Assembly: GCA_004026145.2 (NCBI GenBank)
Contig: CP034975.1
Coordinates: forward strand, 6,398,610-6,462,609
Source: Takifugu bimaculatus
Taxonomy: Eukaryota; Chordata; Actinopteri; Tetraodontiformes; Tetraodontidae
DNA length: 64,000 nucleotides
Direction: 5' to 3'
Position numbers and translations under genes: made by a program. The notes beneath the pieces were generated by a model. It was not told the origin of the DNA and did no database searches. It was given only the letters and a program-made list of their open reading frames with translations. Positions 47,391 through 60,400 of the stretch are shown here, one piece after another (the first letter of the stretch is position 1; each line of letters starts with the position of its first letter).

Positions 47391-50078
47391 TGAGTCGCTC
47401 AACAACGGTGGAAGTAGCGGAGGTGCGATTTACGACCTGTCGGCTTTAATCTCCTCCTTTCATCTGTGGAATCCACGTGAAAAGCCGTCGTTGGACTTCA
47501 CGTCCCACCGTTTATCGGCCTTCCGGCGACCTTCCTGCCCTGCGCCAGGACTTTAGGCTAACGCACGCTGGTGAAACATTAGAACATTAGCACAAGTAAA
47601 CTTGACTGTTTCCTTCAGCTGGTGGTGAAATTCTATTTTCATTACAGACACGGATGGTGTGTGTGTGTGTGTGTGTGTGTGTGATATGTGGAGTGATGGA
47701 GAGCAGAGCCAGAATCAAGAATGGAACACTCTCAAATAGAGCCGACGGGCAGAAGCTGAGCCACATTTTTACTTTCATGCTTTGTTCCTTAGCGTGTTTG
47801 AGCCAGTTCGCCTCGATATTGCCTTTAGATCAAAGGGCTTTGCGGGTTCTCACCCTTAAATCGTTGGTTTTCATACGTTGGCCCACATTGGATGAACTTT
47901 TAGCCCAATGTTTTAACTTTATATCTAATAAAGTTTTAACGTTTAAACCAACCCCGGACCAGATCAAAGACCAGGGTCACTGGGTCACTGGAGGACAGGC
48001 TGGACGGGTCTCCGTTCAGAGCCTAATGTTCTGTGGGAGGAAACCAGTACCAGGACCTGGAAGAAACCCAAACCAGAACCTTCTATCTGCGAGCTGACAG
48101 AGCAAACATCTGCTCGGCGACATCTCACCTCACCGGGACCAAATTTGTTCCTTTTTAAACGGTTGTTTAAGCAGAAACCGGATCCTCTGAACATCTCCCG
48201 ATCCGCACCGTAAATCTGCAACGTCCCGAAGAGGCTGTAATGCTTTCAGGCTGCTGCGGGAACGCCGCGGCGTCCGTCACTGCCGCTGTTGCCTTTTATT
48301 GGAGGTGATGTGCAGCATCTTCTGCAGAGGATCTGGATCCTGTCTCCATCCAGACGGATGAGGTCCGTGAATCATCTCCCGGTTTATCTGAAGAGGCAGC
48401 CTTCAAAGTGGAAACAGGCAACCTCAGATTGACGCTGTTGGCGCCACCGATGACAAGCGGATTAGAGGAGGAGCGATTGAAGCCGGAGACAACAGAGGAT
48501 GAAAGTCGGATAATTTATTCATCCGGCTGATAACGGACACATGAAAAGTGGAAGCAAAGGGTTCCAGTCCGCCGTGGATCGCAGGTCAGCCTTGATTTTC
48601 CAGAGAATCAGTCAGCAGCGCCGATGATGTCACCTCCTGAGAGGCGATATTACAGGAAAGTGGCCACTGTTTCAGTTACACTGTAAAAATGGAGAATCCG
48701 GAGCTCCGACGGGTCCGTACAGAGGTTCTGGTACGAGTGGGATGGTTCCTGTCGAGGAGACCAGGAGATGGAGCAGAGACACTAAATTCAGAAGGAAGGA
48801 TGCAATCAAAGCTGCTGCGTGTGGCCACAGGGTACCATCCATCTTTGGCAGGGAGACGTCCCCAAATGTTCCTCATTCAAACTTTCAACAAGAAAAAGAC
48901 TCAAAGAACGGATGAAAAAAAGTTTTCAAAGGGGTTTTATTTCCCAAACCTGGACCAAAGTAGCTGAAAACCTGATGTTTTCGTCTCTGAACTCATTTAG
49001 CTGCTTTAAACAAGTTATTATTCTTTTTTTTTTTTAATAAATCCTGGTAGTTTTTAATTCCATAAATCAACTACGTGTTGTTGCCAACTCACTTTCAGAT
49101 TAATTACTTTAACCCGAATTTCCATTAATCTACCAGAAAGTTGGAACGTTTCCTGCGGCTTCTGCTCTCTTTATTAACCAACATCATATTTGCTGATTAT
49201 TTAGGATCAAACACGCTTTAGTAAACACGAGTCTTTTTTTGTTCCAGTTCTGTGTTGGAACAAGAGAAAGACGAAAATGTTTGATTTACAGCGCCCACCG
49301 AGGACTTCCGCTCCTTCTCCCACCGTCCTCCAGGGGGCAGTGTTCGGATAAAAGCCCCTCCATCTGTCAGCACTCTGTCACTTCTCCGGGAGCCGGTGGG
49401 AGCCAAGAACCCAGATCGTGTAGTTTTATTTAAACCAGACACAGAGGACACGGAACCGATGGGGTTTTTGTAAGATCTTTGCTCGATTCAGACCAGGAAC
49501 ATTCTGAAAACCTCTGCAGGAACAGGGAGAACCTGAGGAAGGTCAGTCTGTCCTGAACCCCTGACAGCTCCAATAAACTTGATCTTAGTGAATAATTAGT
49601 TAAACCCGGTATTAACCGGGCGATGACGGTACCGGTGCGTTTACTCGAATCTTCAGTTCGGTACCGGGCTCCGGTTTCTGCTCCGTTCAATCACGTTTTA
49701 AAAACCCAAAGGAAATTTCCCCTCATTCTTCTTTTTCTGGTTCTCAGTAAGAATTTTGCAGGAACGTCGATTTTTTTCTTCTTAATAAAACTCTCACTGT
49801 GATCCTAAAAAAAAAAGATTTTTGATTTTTTGAGCCCCAGAAACCTTTTAGGAAATAAATGTAATACCTTTATTTCTGATTCCTTCAAATAATTGTAATA
49901 AAAATATTTTCTGCTGCACTGGGTAAGTGTGATCTCACCGACTGGTGTTTGAATCAATTTAATAATTAATCATATTCAGAAATGACAAGCAAACTGCTCC
50001 TGATTGAGCAGGAAGTGATAGTGGCTCCTCTTCCGGTTAGCAGATGACAAATTAATGAAAGAGTGCCGCGAGCACCCA

Positions 50079-50142
<64 letters not shown>
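50079..50142. repeat. (ATT)n microsatellite upstream of sost
   Basis: About 21 uninterrupted ATT units lie 270 bp upstream of the sost start codon. Confidence 0.95.
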
Positions 50143-50268
50143 GTCGGATAATTTCTCTGCTAATTCTCTAATATTCTTATGTTTAGAGCTTTTCTCTCTT
50201 CATCCTCTCAGTTTCTCAATGAATCTCTGGCTCGCGCAGATTTGGCCACGCCTCTTTAATTATCGATG

Positions 50269-50306
50269 TGACGTCACTATCTTAAATACTGACGCTGCTC
50301 TCTCAC

Positions 50307-50356
<50 letters not shown>

Positions 50357-50414
50357 GGTGCGCGCGTTACTTGTGCCGCCTCTCGTGCGCCCCGTGCCAT
50401 TCGTCTCGTGCAGC
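50269..50414 (+). promoter_or_regulatory. Putative sost promoter and 5'UTR
   Basis: A full CRE (TGACGTCA, 50269-50276) is followed closely by a weak TATA-like TTAAATA (50282-50288), then a (CT)n run at 50309-50353, and the start codon at 50415. The spacing fits a promoter with a short 5'UTR that includes or abuts the CT tract. Confidence 0.5.
50309..50353 (+). repeat. (CT)n microsatellite next to the sost start
   Basis: About 22 CT units end 60 bp before the ATG; they may be transcribed as part of the 5'UTR or act as an initiator/GAGA-type element. Confidence 0.92.
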
Positions 50415-52658
50415 ATGCAGGTGTCTCTGGTCCTCCTCGTGTCCAGCTCTGCGCTCGTGCTGCTGCAGGGATGCTGCACCGCCGCGCGCGGATGGAAGGT
50501 GCTGAAGAACGACGCCACAGAGATTTTACCGGACTACCGGGAGCGGAGTCCGCACGAGCCGATGACGCAGGCGGCGAACAGCAGCAATAACGGCGGGAAC
50601 CGAGCGAAGAGCGGCGGGAGAAGCACGAGCTCGGTGACCTACAGTGAGTATGACCCGAGACACAGGTGGATCGCTCTCCGTCGATCTATCACAATTATTA
50701 AACTCCAGATTTATAAATAGTTTCAAGCAGTTTTATAGAGTTTATTTTTTCAGGTAAATTGTCTCCAATACTTTGAAAATAAAACAAACAAAAAAAATGT
50801 AAAATTTGACAAATCAAATAATTTATTTACATTTCCGAGTTTGTTTATCGGCAGAAAAATGGTTGGCTTTGAATGGTTCTGTCATTTTTATTTTATTTTA
50901 TTATTCCTACCGATTGCACTTTTATTTTGATGCTGATTTCTGATTACACACACATGTAGGTGTGTGTGTGAGTGTGTTAAAGTTTTTTCATGGTTTGTTT
51001 GAGGGCAATAATACACACACACACATTCTTGTGGTTTCTTCTGCGCCGTTATTTTTCGTACACTTCATTGTCCAGGTTGTTTCCGTCTCTCTTCATACTG
51101 GTCAAACTGGTCAGACTCCCATTAAACATCAGCTGTTCACTAACAACAACTCGCTTCCTGCTTTTCGAACGAAACAGTCGCTGTTCGGGATGTAACTTTT
51201 CCATTTTCTTCTTAAACTCAACCTTTCCAATCAAAAGATAACTAGCGCGTTCGAGCCTGCCACGGCAGGGCGTTTTACTAGAGTCCGGAAAAGCGCGGAA
51301 GAGCACTGGCCTCTGTTTTTTTGCGTGGATTTGCAGCATGTGTGTTGAGTTTGGCCCCAGGAAAAATAGAAAATCCCCAGATTATCTTCCATCTCTCCAG
51401 TTTTTTTATGTCCTGGGATGGCCTCTCGGGGTCACGGCGGAGGCTTTGACCACCGCCTGGCCTCGCCGAGGTTCCCGGCTCACGCAACTGTGTGACTGCT
51501 GCATTTTTTCCCACCAGCATTAATGGCTGTTGACTGTCAGAGAACTGCAAGATTCAACCTAGAGTCCTGCATCAAATACTCAAATGTACCCATATTTGTC
51601 AGAGTATTGAAAATACTGGAGACTTTTTCGGGGTCAACCGCTGCGGTGTGACATCGTACGCGCTTTACTAAAAAAGATCCGGTTCTCCTGAGGAAGTCAC
51701 CTCTCGTAAATCCTTCTTCAGCCTTTTTTTTCCCGCAGAGGAAACAGATCCGAGGATCTTTTCGTCCTTGTTTATGATACGCGGGACAATAACCCGATCG
51801 GATCGCTCGGTCCTGTGCGGGATGATGTTTTACATTTTCCTGATGTCGGCAGTGCCGTGTGCCAGCTTTTCCCCTCGGCTCAAAATTCCATATGGTTTGA
51901 TGAAGCTGTTTAATGGGCCTCCGCTCTGCATTTGCTATCAGCTGATTGCTAACAGCTGGATCACTGTTGTCTAGCCCCCGATCAGAGTTCGGATCTCGGT
52001 GCGCTTAAACTGTATTAGCGGAACAAAAGCTAACGTAGAATTTATTTGTGCTGAAAGGCAGCAAAGTAGATTTTCGATGTTTTTACGCTCAGCGGTGCAG
52101 GGCGAGAGAAGCAGTGAACTCACAAAGCTGCTCCTTTTTTTCCGTTTATGTTCTTACCGTAGCTGAGTCGACCCGGCGGTACTCCCGTTCTTCAAAGTGT
52201 TTGTGTTGGGCCGAGGCCACAAGTGTAACGCTGATATTGGTCTCTTTCACCCAGGTGCCTCGGAGCTGAGCTGCAGGGAGCTGCGTTCCACCCGCTACGT
52301 CACCGATGGATCTTGCCGCAGCGCCAAACCCATCAAGGAGCTGGTGTGCTCGGGCCAGTGCCTGCCAGCGCACCTCATGCCCAACACCATCGGCCGCGGC
52401 AAGTGGTGGCGGAGCAACACCTCGGAGTACCGCTGCATCCCGGCTCACTCCAGGACCAGGAGGATCCAGCTGCAGTGCCCCAACGGCAACACTCGGACTT
52501 ACAAAATCCGCATAGTGACCTCCTGCAAGTGTAAGCGGTTCAGGGCTCACCACAACCAGTCGGAGGCCAAGGAGGTCCTGAGGAGGCAGCGGAGCAAGAA
52601 GCGCACGTCTCAAGGACGGAGCAAAAACAACACGCCTTTGATTGACAATTCATACTGA
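50415..52658 (+). CDS. sost: Sclerostin
   Basis: It is a secreted cystine-knot antagonist that binds LRP5/6 and inhibits Wnt (and BMP) signalling, made mainly by osteocytes. Two exons, 50415-50643 and 52255-52658, joined in phase 1, give 210 aa (human 213). There is a signal peptide (MQVSLVLLVSSSALVLLQGCC), then WKVLKNDATEILPDY, which matches human KNDATEIIPE. The cystine-knot core in exon 2 contains CRELRSTRYVTDGSCRSAKP, VCSGQCLPAHLMPN, IGRGKWWR (including the loop-2 GRGKWWR heparin/LRP region), YRCIP and VTSCKCKRF. The tail is basic (RRQRSKKRTSQGRSKN) and ends DNSY. N-glycosylation sequons include NSS and NQS. Strong identity in the knot and the two-exon structure separate it from sostdc1. 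Frame is intact. Confidence 0.96.
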
Positions 52659-54435
52659 CGCGACCCTGACGTGAGGCGTCATACATGTTACACAATGCAG
52701 CAACCGACGCGTCGCCTTCGGTCAGGGAGGAGGCGCGGTATGAACACTTCACCAGAGCAAACTTCAGCTGCCGGGCTGCTTTTTTGCCACCAGCTCTTTG
52801 TTTTCCACGCCATTTGTCAGCGTTTCTGTGAACTCCGCTTCTTTGCATGACCAAGCGAGACGGCAACAGGGGCTCGCCACAACACTGCGACTGCGTCTCG
52901 TTGGATAGCGAGTATCCGATCGCCCCCAACGGATCAACACCTCCCTCAAACAGATTTCATGTTAGCATAATGAGAAGCCCTCCCTGAGGCTTTAGGTCCA
53001 TCTGTACAAACATCCAGCGGATGCAGAACCGCAATGATTCGTGGTGCAGGGTCCGAGCCGAAGGAGGCGGTTGTAATCCATCTCCTTGTGCGAAGGAGAG
53101 ACTAGGAACTGTGGGGAGACTCTGGTGGTGGGACTATAGTCACGAGACACCCCTGTGAGGCCACAGCCACACTAACAAGGATATTCTGCCAAACTGTTTA
53201 AGTGTTTGGGCTAGTTTTAATAGCAACATTAGCATAACTAGAGACAGGCCTTTTTTGAAAACAAACTGGATTTGCTCCAAAGGTTGCTGACTGGGCTTTG
53301 TTCTGGAAGCCGAACCACAGAATAAAAATCCCGTAACTGAACAAAATATAGAAAATGACGTGGTGAGTCTTACATGGTCCAAACCATAGCGATAGTTTAT
53401 GCTTTCTGTTATACTTCATAACTTTGCTACTAGCTAGATTCCTTATCACAGTACACCTAAAGGAGTCTGTGTAGCTAGCCTTAAATATCCATGTTAGTGT
53501 GCACGTGGCCTAAAGTTCTCCAGTTCACGGTAGCCCGATTCCCGCGAGTCCGGAGACAGCCAGCGCGAGGAGGCCAGGGCTAGCGTCAGTCGTGCGACTC
53601 GTCTTAATTACCAAACGAGGCCATTTCTGAGTTCTTTCAGTCCTAAAAAGCCATTTCCTCCCGCTGGTTCCTGTTTGCTGGTGCACGTGTGTGTAGGAGG
53701 CATCAGAAAATCTGTGCGCCGCTGTCCCGTTCCCCTCGGGGCAGAGCGCGCTCCAGCACACCCACGCCGGAACTCATTTGCAGTGGGCCTGAGCGGAGCA
53801 GCGACCAGAGCCAGAATCCAGACCGTCATGTTTCCCTGCAGGATTGCGCCTACTCTGTAAATAGCTCAAACAGGAAACGACGGAATCGAGAATCAAACAA
53901 TAATTCCAATTTTTTTCGACTGGTCGACCCCGATGGGAAGAGGAAGCCCGGGTGCCCAGAGTGTTGGTGCGGGCCCCCTTCCTCACCAAGCCCATGTGGT
54001 TGATGAAGAATATCCACAATGTTTCCACTTATTGTCAGCACCACCGCTGTTTTTCCGCTCATGTTGCTTCCTGATTTCGGTCGTCTAAACTGTCCCAAAC
54101 GTGTTTGCTTCTTTTTCCAACTGTATGTTTGAAATAGCAACTGGAATGGGTGGATGAGTGGGTGGGGGCTGTCACGCTAGCTGAGAGCCGTAACGTGATT
54201 GTACATATACCTGTGTGGTCCACACCACCTGACGGGAGTGTTCACGAGTGTGGGGGGGGGGCTGTTTCCGACAGACAAATACGGACTGTAATGAATGAAC
54301 TGCATATTTATTTTTTCCACATTTAACTTATTTATGCAACCATTTTGTAGTAAAGAACAGCCATTATTGTCATATACATGATATAGACTAATGAAATACT
54401 GTACAGTACACAAATAAAGTCAAAGCAGATATATT
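52659..54435 (+). other. sost 3'UTR with polyadenylation signal
   Basis: AATAAA at 54413-54418 follows about 1.75 kb of sequence without a recognisable gene. Before it comes a very AT-rich segment with several ATTTA-like runs. The length is compatible with the long sost 3'UTRs of vertebrates, but no transcript evidence is available. Confidence 0.55.
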
Positions 54436-57400
54436 TGAAAGATGTTTTTTTTCTCTGATTTGCACTATAACGTTGGGGTATTTGAAGGTTACTACAGATG
54501 TTTCTGTTCGCCGGACTTCTCCTCTCTGCTCACGTGACCTGTCAACATCTGCCCTCGCCACCTCCCCTCCCTTAAGGCTGCGCAGGCCCGATCCGCTGCG
54601 AGGTTGAGAGTTCAAGCCCCGTTCCCCGTCCTTGCTCTGGGGATGCGTGTCATATCTGGAGCGTGCTGCGCTGCCGCCGAGGCTCTGGACGCGGATTACG
54701 AAATCCAGGCGCAGCAGAGCGTACCCGACCAGATGAGGTGTTTACTCGCTGCTTTATCTTCCGCGTTCTTTTTAATTAATCTGACAAGCGATGGCCAAAC
54801 AAACGGCAAACACAAAACAGAAGATCGCTGTGGCAACTGCGGCTAGGCGCTTGGCTCTCGCCGTGCCAGTAATATTAGATTTCACATCATCCATAATGCG
54901 CCGTCATTATGTCACATTGGAGCCTGGTTTCGGAACAGAACCGGCACGTCATGTTTTTTGTCAAATGTTTCCCTAGAAGCCAAAAAAAATCAGATTTCTC
55001 AGCGGCCCATAAATACGCCGATGCTGACAAAAGTTGGGATATCTTGAAAAGGTGCGGCTGAACCGCGAGTAACCCGGACAGTCGCGGATGATCTATTTCT
55101 GACAAATGCAGCGAGTCTGCAACATTCTCTTCAACACCAGCATCAACCACCAGATTTCCAGTACCAGGTGCGGACGTCCCAGAGGGCCCGTGCTCTGAAA
55201 CTGGACTCGCTAAAGTATAAAGTTCACTAAAAGTTCCAGCTCGGCTCTTAAAGGAATATTTATAGAACTGACAGTTGATGATCGCTGGCTTCCGTTTGTC
55301 CGGAAAAATGAAATTCTTTGAAAGACGTGAAGCGAAACGCCTTCGAGACGAGTCCGTCCGGGTAACGTTCTCTACAAAGGTCAGAGGTCATAGTGGTTCT
55401 CCGCTGGATGCGTGGAACCTGAGACTCCAGTGATGTCCTGCCAACTCCAGCGGGGATAAAAATGCAGCCGATTGTTTATCATCCGCGGGTAACAAGATGT
55501 TTGGATGATATCTGTGTTTTCTGCTTTGTTAAAACAAGCTCAGCTCCTCTGGCCGAGGGGGAAAAAAACAACAGACTCGGCGTTACTTTCATAGCATGTG
55601 AAGCAAAAATAACCCCTGTAAAAGTCCGGAGGAGGCTCCAGTTCTGCAGGAACGTCCAAGGCTTTTATTGAGATGGAATAAATTGACCGAACATGTGAAA
55701 TTCAGACCTTTGGCGAGGATTACTGCGAGGCGAAACGATCCTCCGCCTCGGGCGCTTCCAAGAGCGCTGGCCACACATGGACGGCGTGTTCAGGAATCCT
55801 CCAACCACTCCCGTATCAGGTCCGGCACAATAATAGTTTCAATCAAATGGAAACCAGAAGACATTTCTGGCAAAACAAAAGGAGAAACGTGGAGGGCTGG
55901 AGTACCTGGTGGAGGGAAGGCCAGGAGAGATCGATGAAGATGAAGCCGGCCGACACCTCTGCAGGGATGGACAGTAGCAGGTCCGGGTCAGGGGCTTCCG
56001 CTGAGCCGTGTAAGCCTCGGCCTCTCAGCTGAAAGCAGCCATGCAGCCACATGTGTGAGACGAGGGGACGCTCAGGCGATGGGAAACAGGCCTGTCAATA
56101 AACTATTCTAAACAACCGCAGCCAGCCCCAAGGTCCTGGAAACACAACGCCTTTCCTTCCTAATCATCACCTTATGGACGTTTGGAAACATCTTCGGCCG
56201 CTGAAGCGATAAGATTTCAGCTTCTTCTGAAGGTTTCCACGCTTTAGCGTCGCTTTGTAAGCGCTTGAAAACGTCGTTGGTGTGGAAGAGGATGTCGCCG
56301 GGCGAACGCAACACATATCTAAAGTTTACGCAATCGGTCTGGCTGTAATTAACTTCAGGTCGGCCTAACTGACGACTCAAGGAGAGCTGAAATACACAAG
56401 GTCGTGGCCTCCACACACACACGCAATTAAAACGTCTCCATGACGAGTGTTTGAAACTGTCGTGTTGTCATCGGTTGCAGTCGAACTGCAGATCTTCATT
56501 TACTAAATCAGGAATTAAGTTATACAGCAAAGACCCCCCACCCCCCTCCAGGAATTGCTTGGCAGGAGAAAACATGGTGGCCTCGCCTAATTCTGAAGTT
56601 CCAGAGCAAAGCGAGGCCAGAGGTGTTCTGAACCCAACCTGACGGAAAGGAATTCCTTTGGCACGTGCCAATTTTGTCAGAAAGACCCATAAAAAAAAAC
56701 AAGCACCTTATAAAAACTGCTAGAAAAGAGGCTATAATGATTAAACAATGATGTCACCTTTGAAGGTCATGTGACACTTTCTATACACTCAGCTTCTGCC
56801 AGCTATGTGGCTAAAGCCAGAATAAAAATGTGCAGGTTTGCTGTCCACGGGAGGATTTTCCTCAATTCCTGCCAATACGTGATCGAAAATGCTAAAGAAT
56901 GGACCTTAATGCTGCAAGAAGCTTGTTTAAAAAGCAGCTTTTACAGCCACTTCCTGGACTGATGTTTGTCTGCACACATTTATTCAATTTGCCTAAATTC
57001 GTCTGAAATGAGCTGAATGGGCTCTGTCAAGCGGCCGTTTCCAAGAACAGGTCTTAGCAGGTCCAGCTCGCTGCTCCCAGGGCGGAACGCAAAATGGCTT
57101 CAAGGTACTGGCGCCGTTTCTTCTGTTCACGTCTGAAATATGTCAGCTTCATTCTCCGAGGTTCTCTAACCATCGCTCCAGATGGTGTCTGAGCTAACGG
57201 TTGGGTTTTAGCTAGCATGGGTGTCCGATCCGAAAGCAGCCACATTTCCATTGAATTCCTCAGGGATCTCCGGAGCCTCCTTAAGGAGCGTTTGAATCCG
57301 CCCTGGATGATTTGGAAGCAGGGGAGATTTATTTGCGTGGGTGGCAGATGTAGCAGGTTGGGGATCGGGCGGCCCAGGAGGAGCAGATTTATGACCCAAC

Positions 57401-60400
57401 CCTCTGCTCACGTTAATGACACAAACAGCCAGTCAATCCGACCGTTTCTCTCGATTGCGTCACCGAGGACTTGACGTCTTTATTGAGGCGGCGTTGCCCG
57501 CCAGACCATGACATGTGTTGGATCCCTCGCCGCGGTCTCGAAAACTTGTTAATCTGTTGTTGCCTGGCAGCTGATTCCAACGCCATCTCCGGATTCGATT
57601 ATTTCACCACGCTGACTTAGCGGCTGAGCCCGCCTGCCGGGGCTGAGGGGCTTTGCCTTCCCTCGAGGAAGATATGGTATCGAGTGCAGCCCAGCTTGGA
57701 AAACCACAGACACCACGCTCAGTTCCCTGGAATTGCAAAACAGACTGAGCTGAAATGAGAAGTAAACAGTGGCATTTTTCCTTCCTACAAAAACAAACTG
57801 GAGTTTTTTCCCAAAGGATTTATGGCCATTTCCACAGACAAGCTGGTGCCTTAGCGCTTGTTTGCATGTTTATGTCACTGTTCCTTTGCCGAGGAGGTTA
57901 TTTTAGGCCACAAGTGTAGGATTGTGCGGCTGAACGCAGTAATATGCGGCTAATATACAGATATAAGTCGGCATTCCCGTTTCCCCACATGGAAGCTCTT
58001 TTGTTTTTGAGGCCCACCACTTTCCTCTTCGTAACAGCTCGGTGCAATCAGCTCCAAGTCTAATGGAAATTGCTTCCTATCCTCGCGGCCATGGGTGCGC
58101 GACCCAGAGACCATCGGGAGTTAGATATCTCCACCATCTCTCTCAGCTTAGGAGAGTTTAAGATCGGGATCAATTCAGCTCCAGCGGATCTTATCAGATG
58201 TCAGAGAGTCTGAGGAACTCCACGCCTGGTTCTCCGTCCCAGGGTTGACCCGGGTCACCCAGTTATTCCAGCTTAGATCATCCATCCCTGTGTGTTTATT
58301 TCCTGGCGCTCCTTCTTATTACTACGCAAATTTGCCGTTATCACACGTAAACACTCTCGTCTGAGAACTGCGTGGTGTGCAAGCAGAGTAATCCGACATG
58401 GAGACGTGGGCGGGATTATACGGATACGACGGCTATGGCTAATTTGTTGTAAAACATTTCGATGAGAAACGGTCCCCTCTTCGTGACTCACGCTCCACCG
58501 TCTGTCAGTTGGACGAGAGCTTTTTCCATTTTTGTGTTTGCATCATCTCCTAAATCTCACCCTCGGCCTGGGAGCGAGTTGAAATCGAACCCAACTCTTT
58601 GTGCTGGTTGTTTTGATGCTGATGTAACCGACAAACTGTGGTATCAATTATATCACCACCTAGCAACATAACGCTGGACAAACGTCTTCGGTGAAAACCC
58701 CGTACTTCCCGGTTTTGTTCAAGTTTTGATCGGCGTTTGCTGGAACTCCTAACAGCACTGTTGCGCAATCCGTGCCCGCAATTCCGCCAATTTATAACAT
58801 ATATATATTTGGGACTCAGAGACTCTTTTTAACACCTAGCCTATGTGGCCTTCCCAAAAACTAGCGCAGTGCTAGATGTTTAGCATGTATGCCCATGTGG
58901 GGCTTACTAACGACACTCTGCTAACCACCAATGTGCAGGTTAATTCATGGCATTAATGTTTAGTTTGTGCTTTGTTTTTGCCCTACAGCGCCACCTCGTG
59001 GCTGGTGTGAAGTCGCTCATATCAGGTAATGACTGCGTGAAATAAGTGTTTAAATTGTGGGCTGGATTTCTAACCGAAGTAGACGGCAGAGCTGGTGCCA
59101 CGTAGAAAGAATAGTTCGATGTCGCCAGAAGAGAAGTCAGACAGAGAAATGATAAATGACGAGTTTTAGATAAGAAAATAGCATCCCGACTGCGGTACGT
59201 GATTCCACAATCAAAGCGTCATAAGCAGCAACCCAACTTGGCAGGAAAGTTGCTCGTCTCAGCCCTATTTTGGTTACACAAAGTAGTTCCTTTAGCCATT
59301 ACATTCGAAAAGGACTACTCAGCACCCGATGAATTATGCCCGACTGTCAGCGAGGCCAAACGCTGTATTTAAAGATGGCTACATCAGCAGCAGGGGGATA
59401 TTTTTATTACCTTATCGATCATCTCTTGCTGCAACTTGGCAAGAGGGAGGCGCAGTCAGAAACACATCTAGCAAATGAAACGTGATAGCTGTATAAATGT
59501 AATTGCTTGATGATTTTAAACTACTTTAAAAACAAGCTAATTAACAATGTGCAATATTTGCTTTTTCCAGGGCAACTAATAAACCATTCAAGTCAAAAAA
59601 GTCAGCAACTTTTGAGATGTTTTGCTGCCCTCAACAATCCAGCCTCTGTGACAGGACCAACCAGGACTAGCTTGCACCCACAAATGCCGCTACTTTTAAA
59701 TAATAGTTTAAATATGCTACTGCTAGCTAGTGCCAGATTTTTGGGGACATAGTCCTCTGGAATGTCCTAAATATGGGTATGAACTGCAAGATCATTTGCC
59801 CAAACAAACTCCACCTCTGGTCATGATGGGAACTGCAGAGGACCTCGGGGTAGTCCTGGTGGTCTACCTCACTCCCAGCTCTGGAATGTCCATATTGCAA
59901 ACAGCACTTCCTACCTGCAGAAGAACTGTTACAGGGTTGTAGTTTATGTCTTTTTCCTCCATCATTTGCCGCCGCCTGTATGGACAAATGAGGAGAGGGC
60001 TTTCTACTGCCATAAATAAGGCTGCCCGGCCTGTTTCATCCATCAGTGGGCCAGACCTCTGTTTGTTGAGAGGGGGGTGGGGATCATCCATGTTCCCAGC
60101 AATCATTCTCCCTGTGGGAACATCGTAAGGCCGTTAAACACCTCATGGCAGCCCGTTAGCTTGTGAGCTGAAGGGAGAAGCGCCGACCCACATGCTTTCT
60201 TTAGGCCTCCGTGAACGCGTCAACAGGTTTTTCATTTAAGTTTTAGTGGACAACTCGGACACATAAGTCAACTGATATGGAGGAAATGATACAGAACCTC
60301 CTCGCCGCTACAGACCGTGAGCATCTGATGTGAAATTCAGCCGGAGCTCAGTAAAAATGTGTTTGATATCAAGAGCTAGCGCGACAGCTGAAAGTTATAA

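Larger units (their letters stand above)
40951..50260. other. 9.3-kb non-coding region between dusp3 and sost
   Basis: It includes the unmeasured dusp3 3'UTR (candidate AATAAA at 42921-42926) and the distal sost upstream sequence. No coding exon was recognised. It contains the 42-bp palindrome at 42056-42097, an AT-rich alternating stretch (about 41530-41600), a (GT)n run at 47656-47683, a CpG-richer patch at 47.2-47.4 kb, and (ATT)n at 50079-50142. Confidence 0.5.

Noticed and set aside
50063..50590. ORF with a run of more than 20 leucines upstream of sost
   Set aside because: It is a translation of the (ATT)n and (CT)n microsatellites that runs over the sost first exon in another frame.
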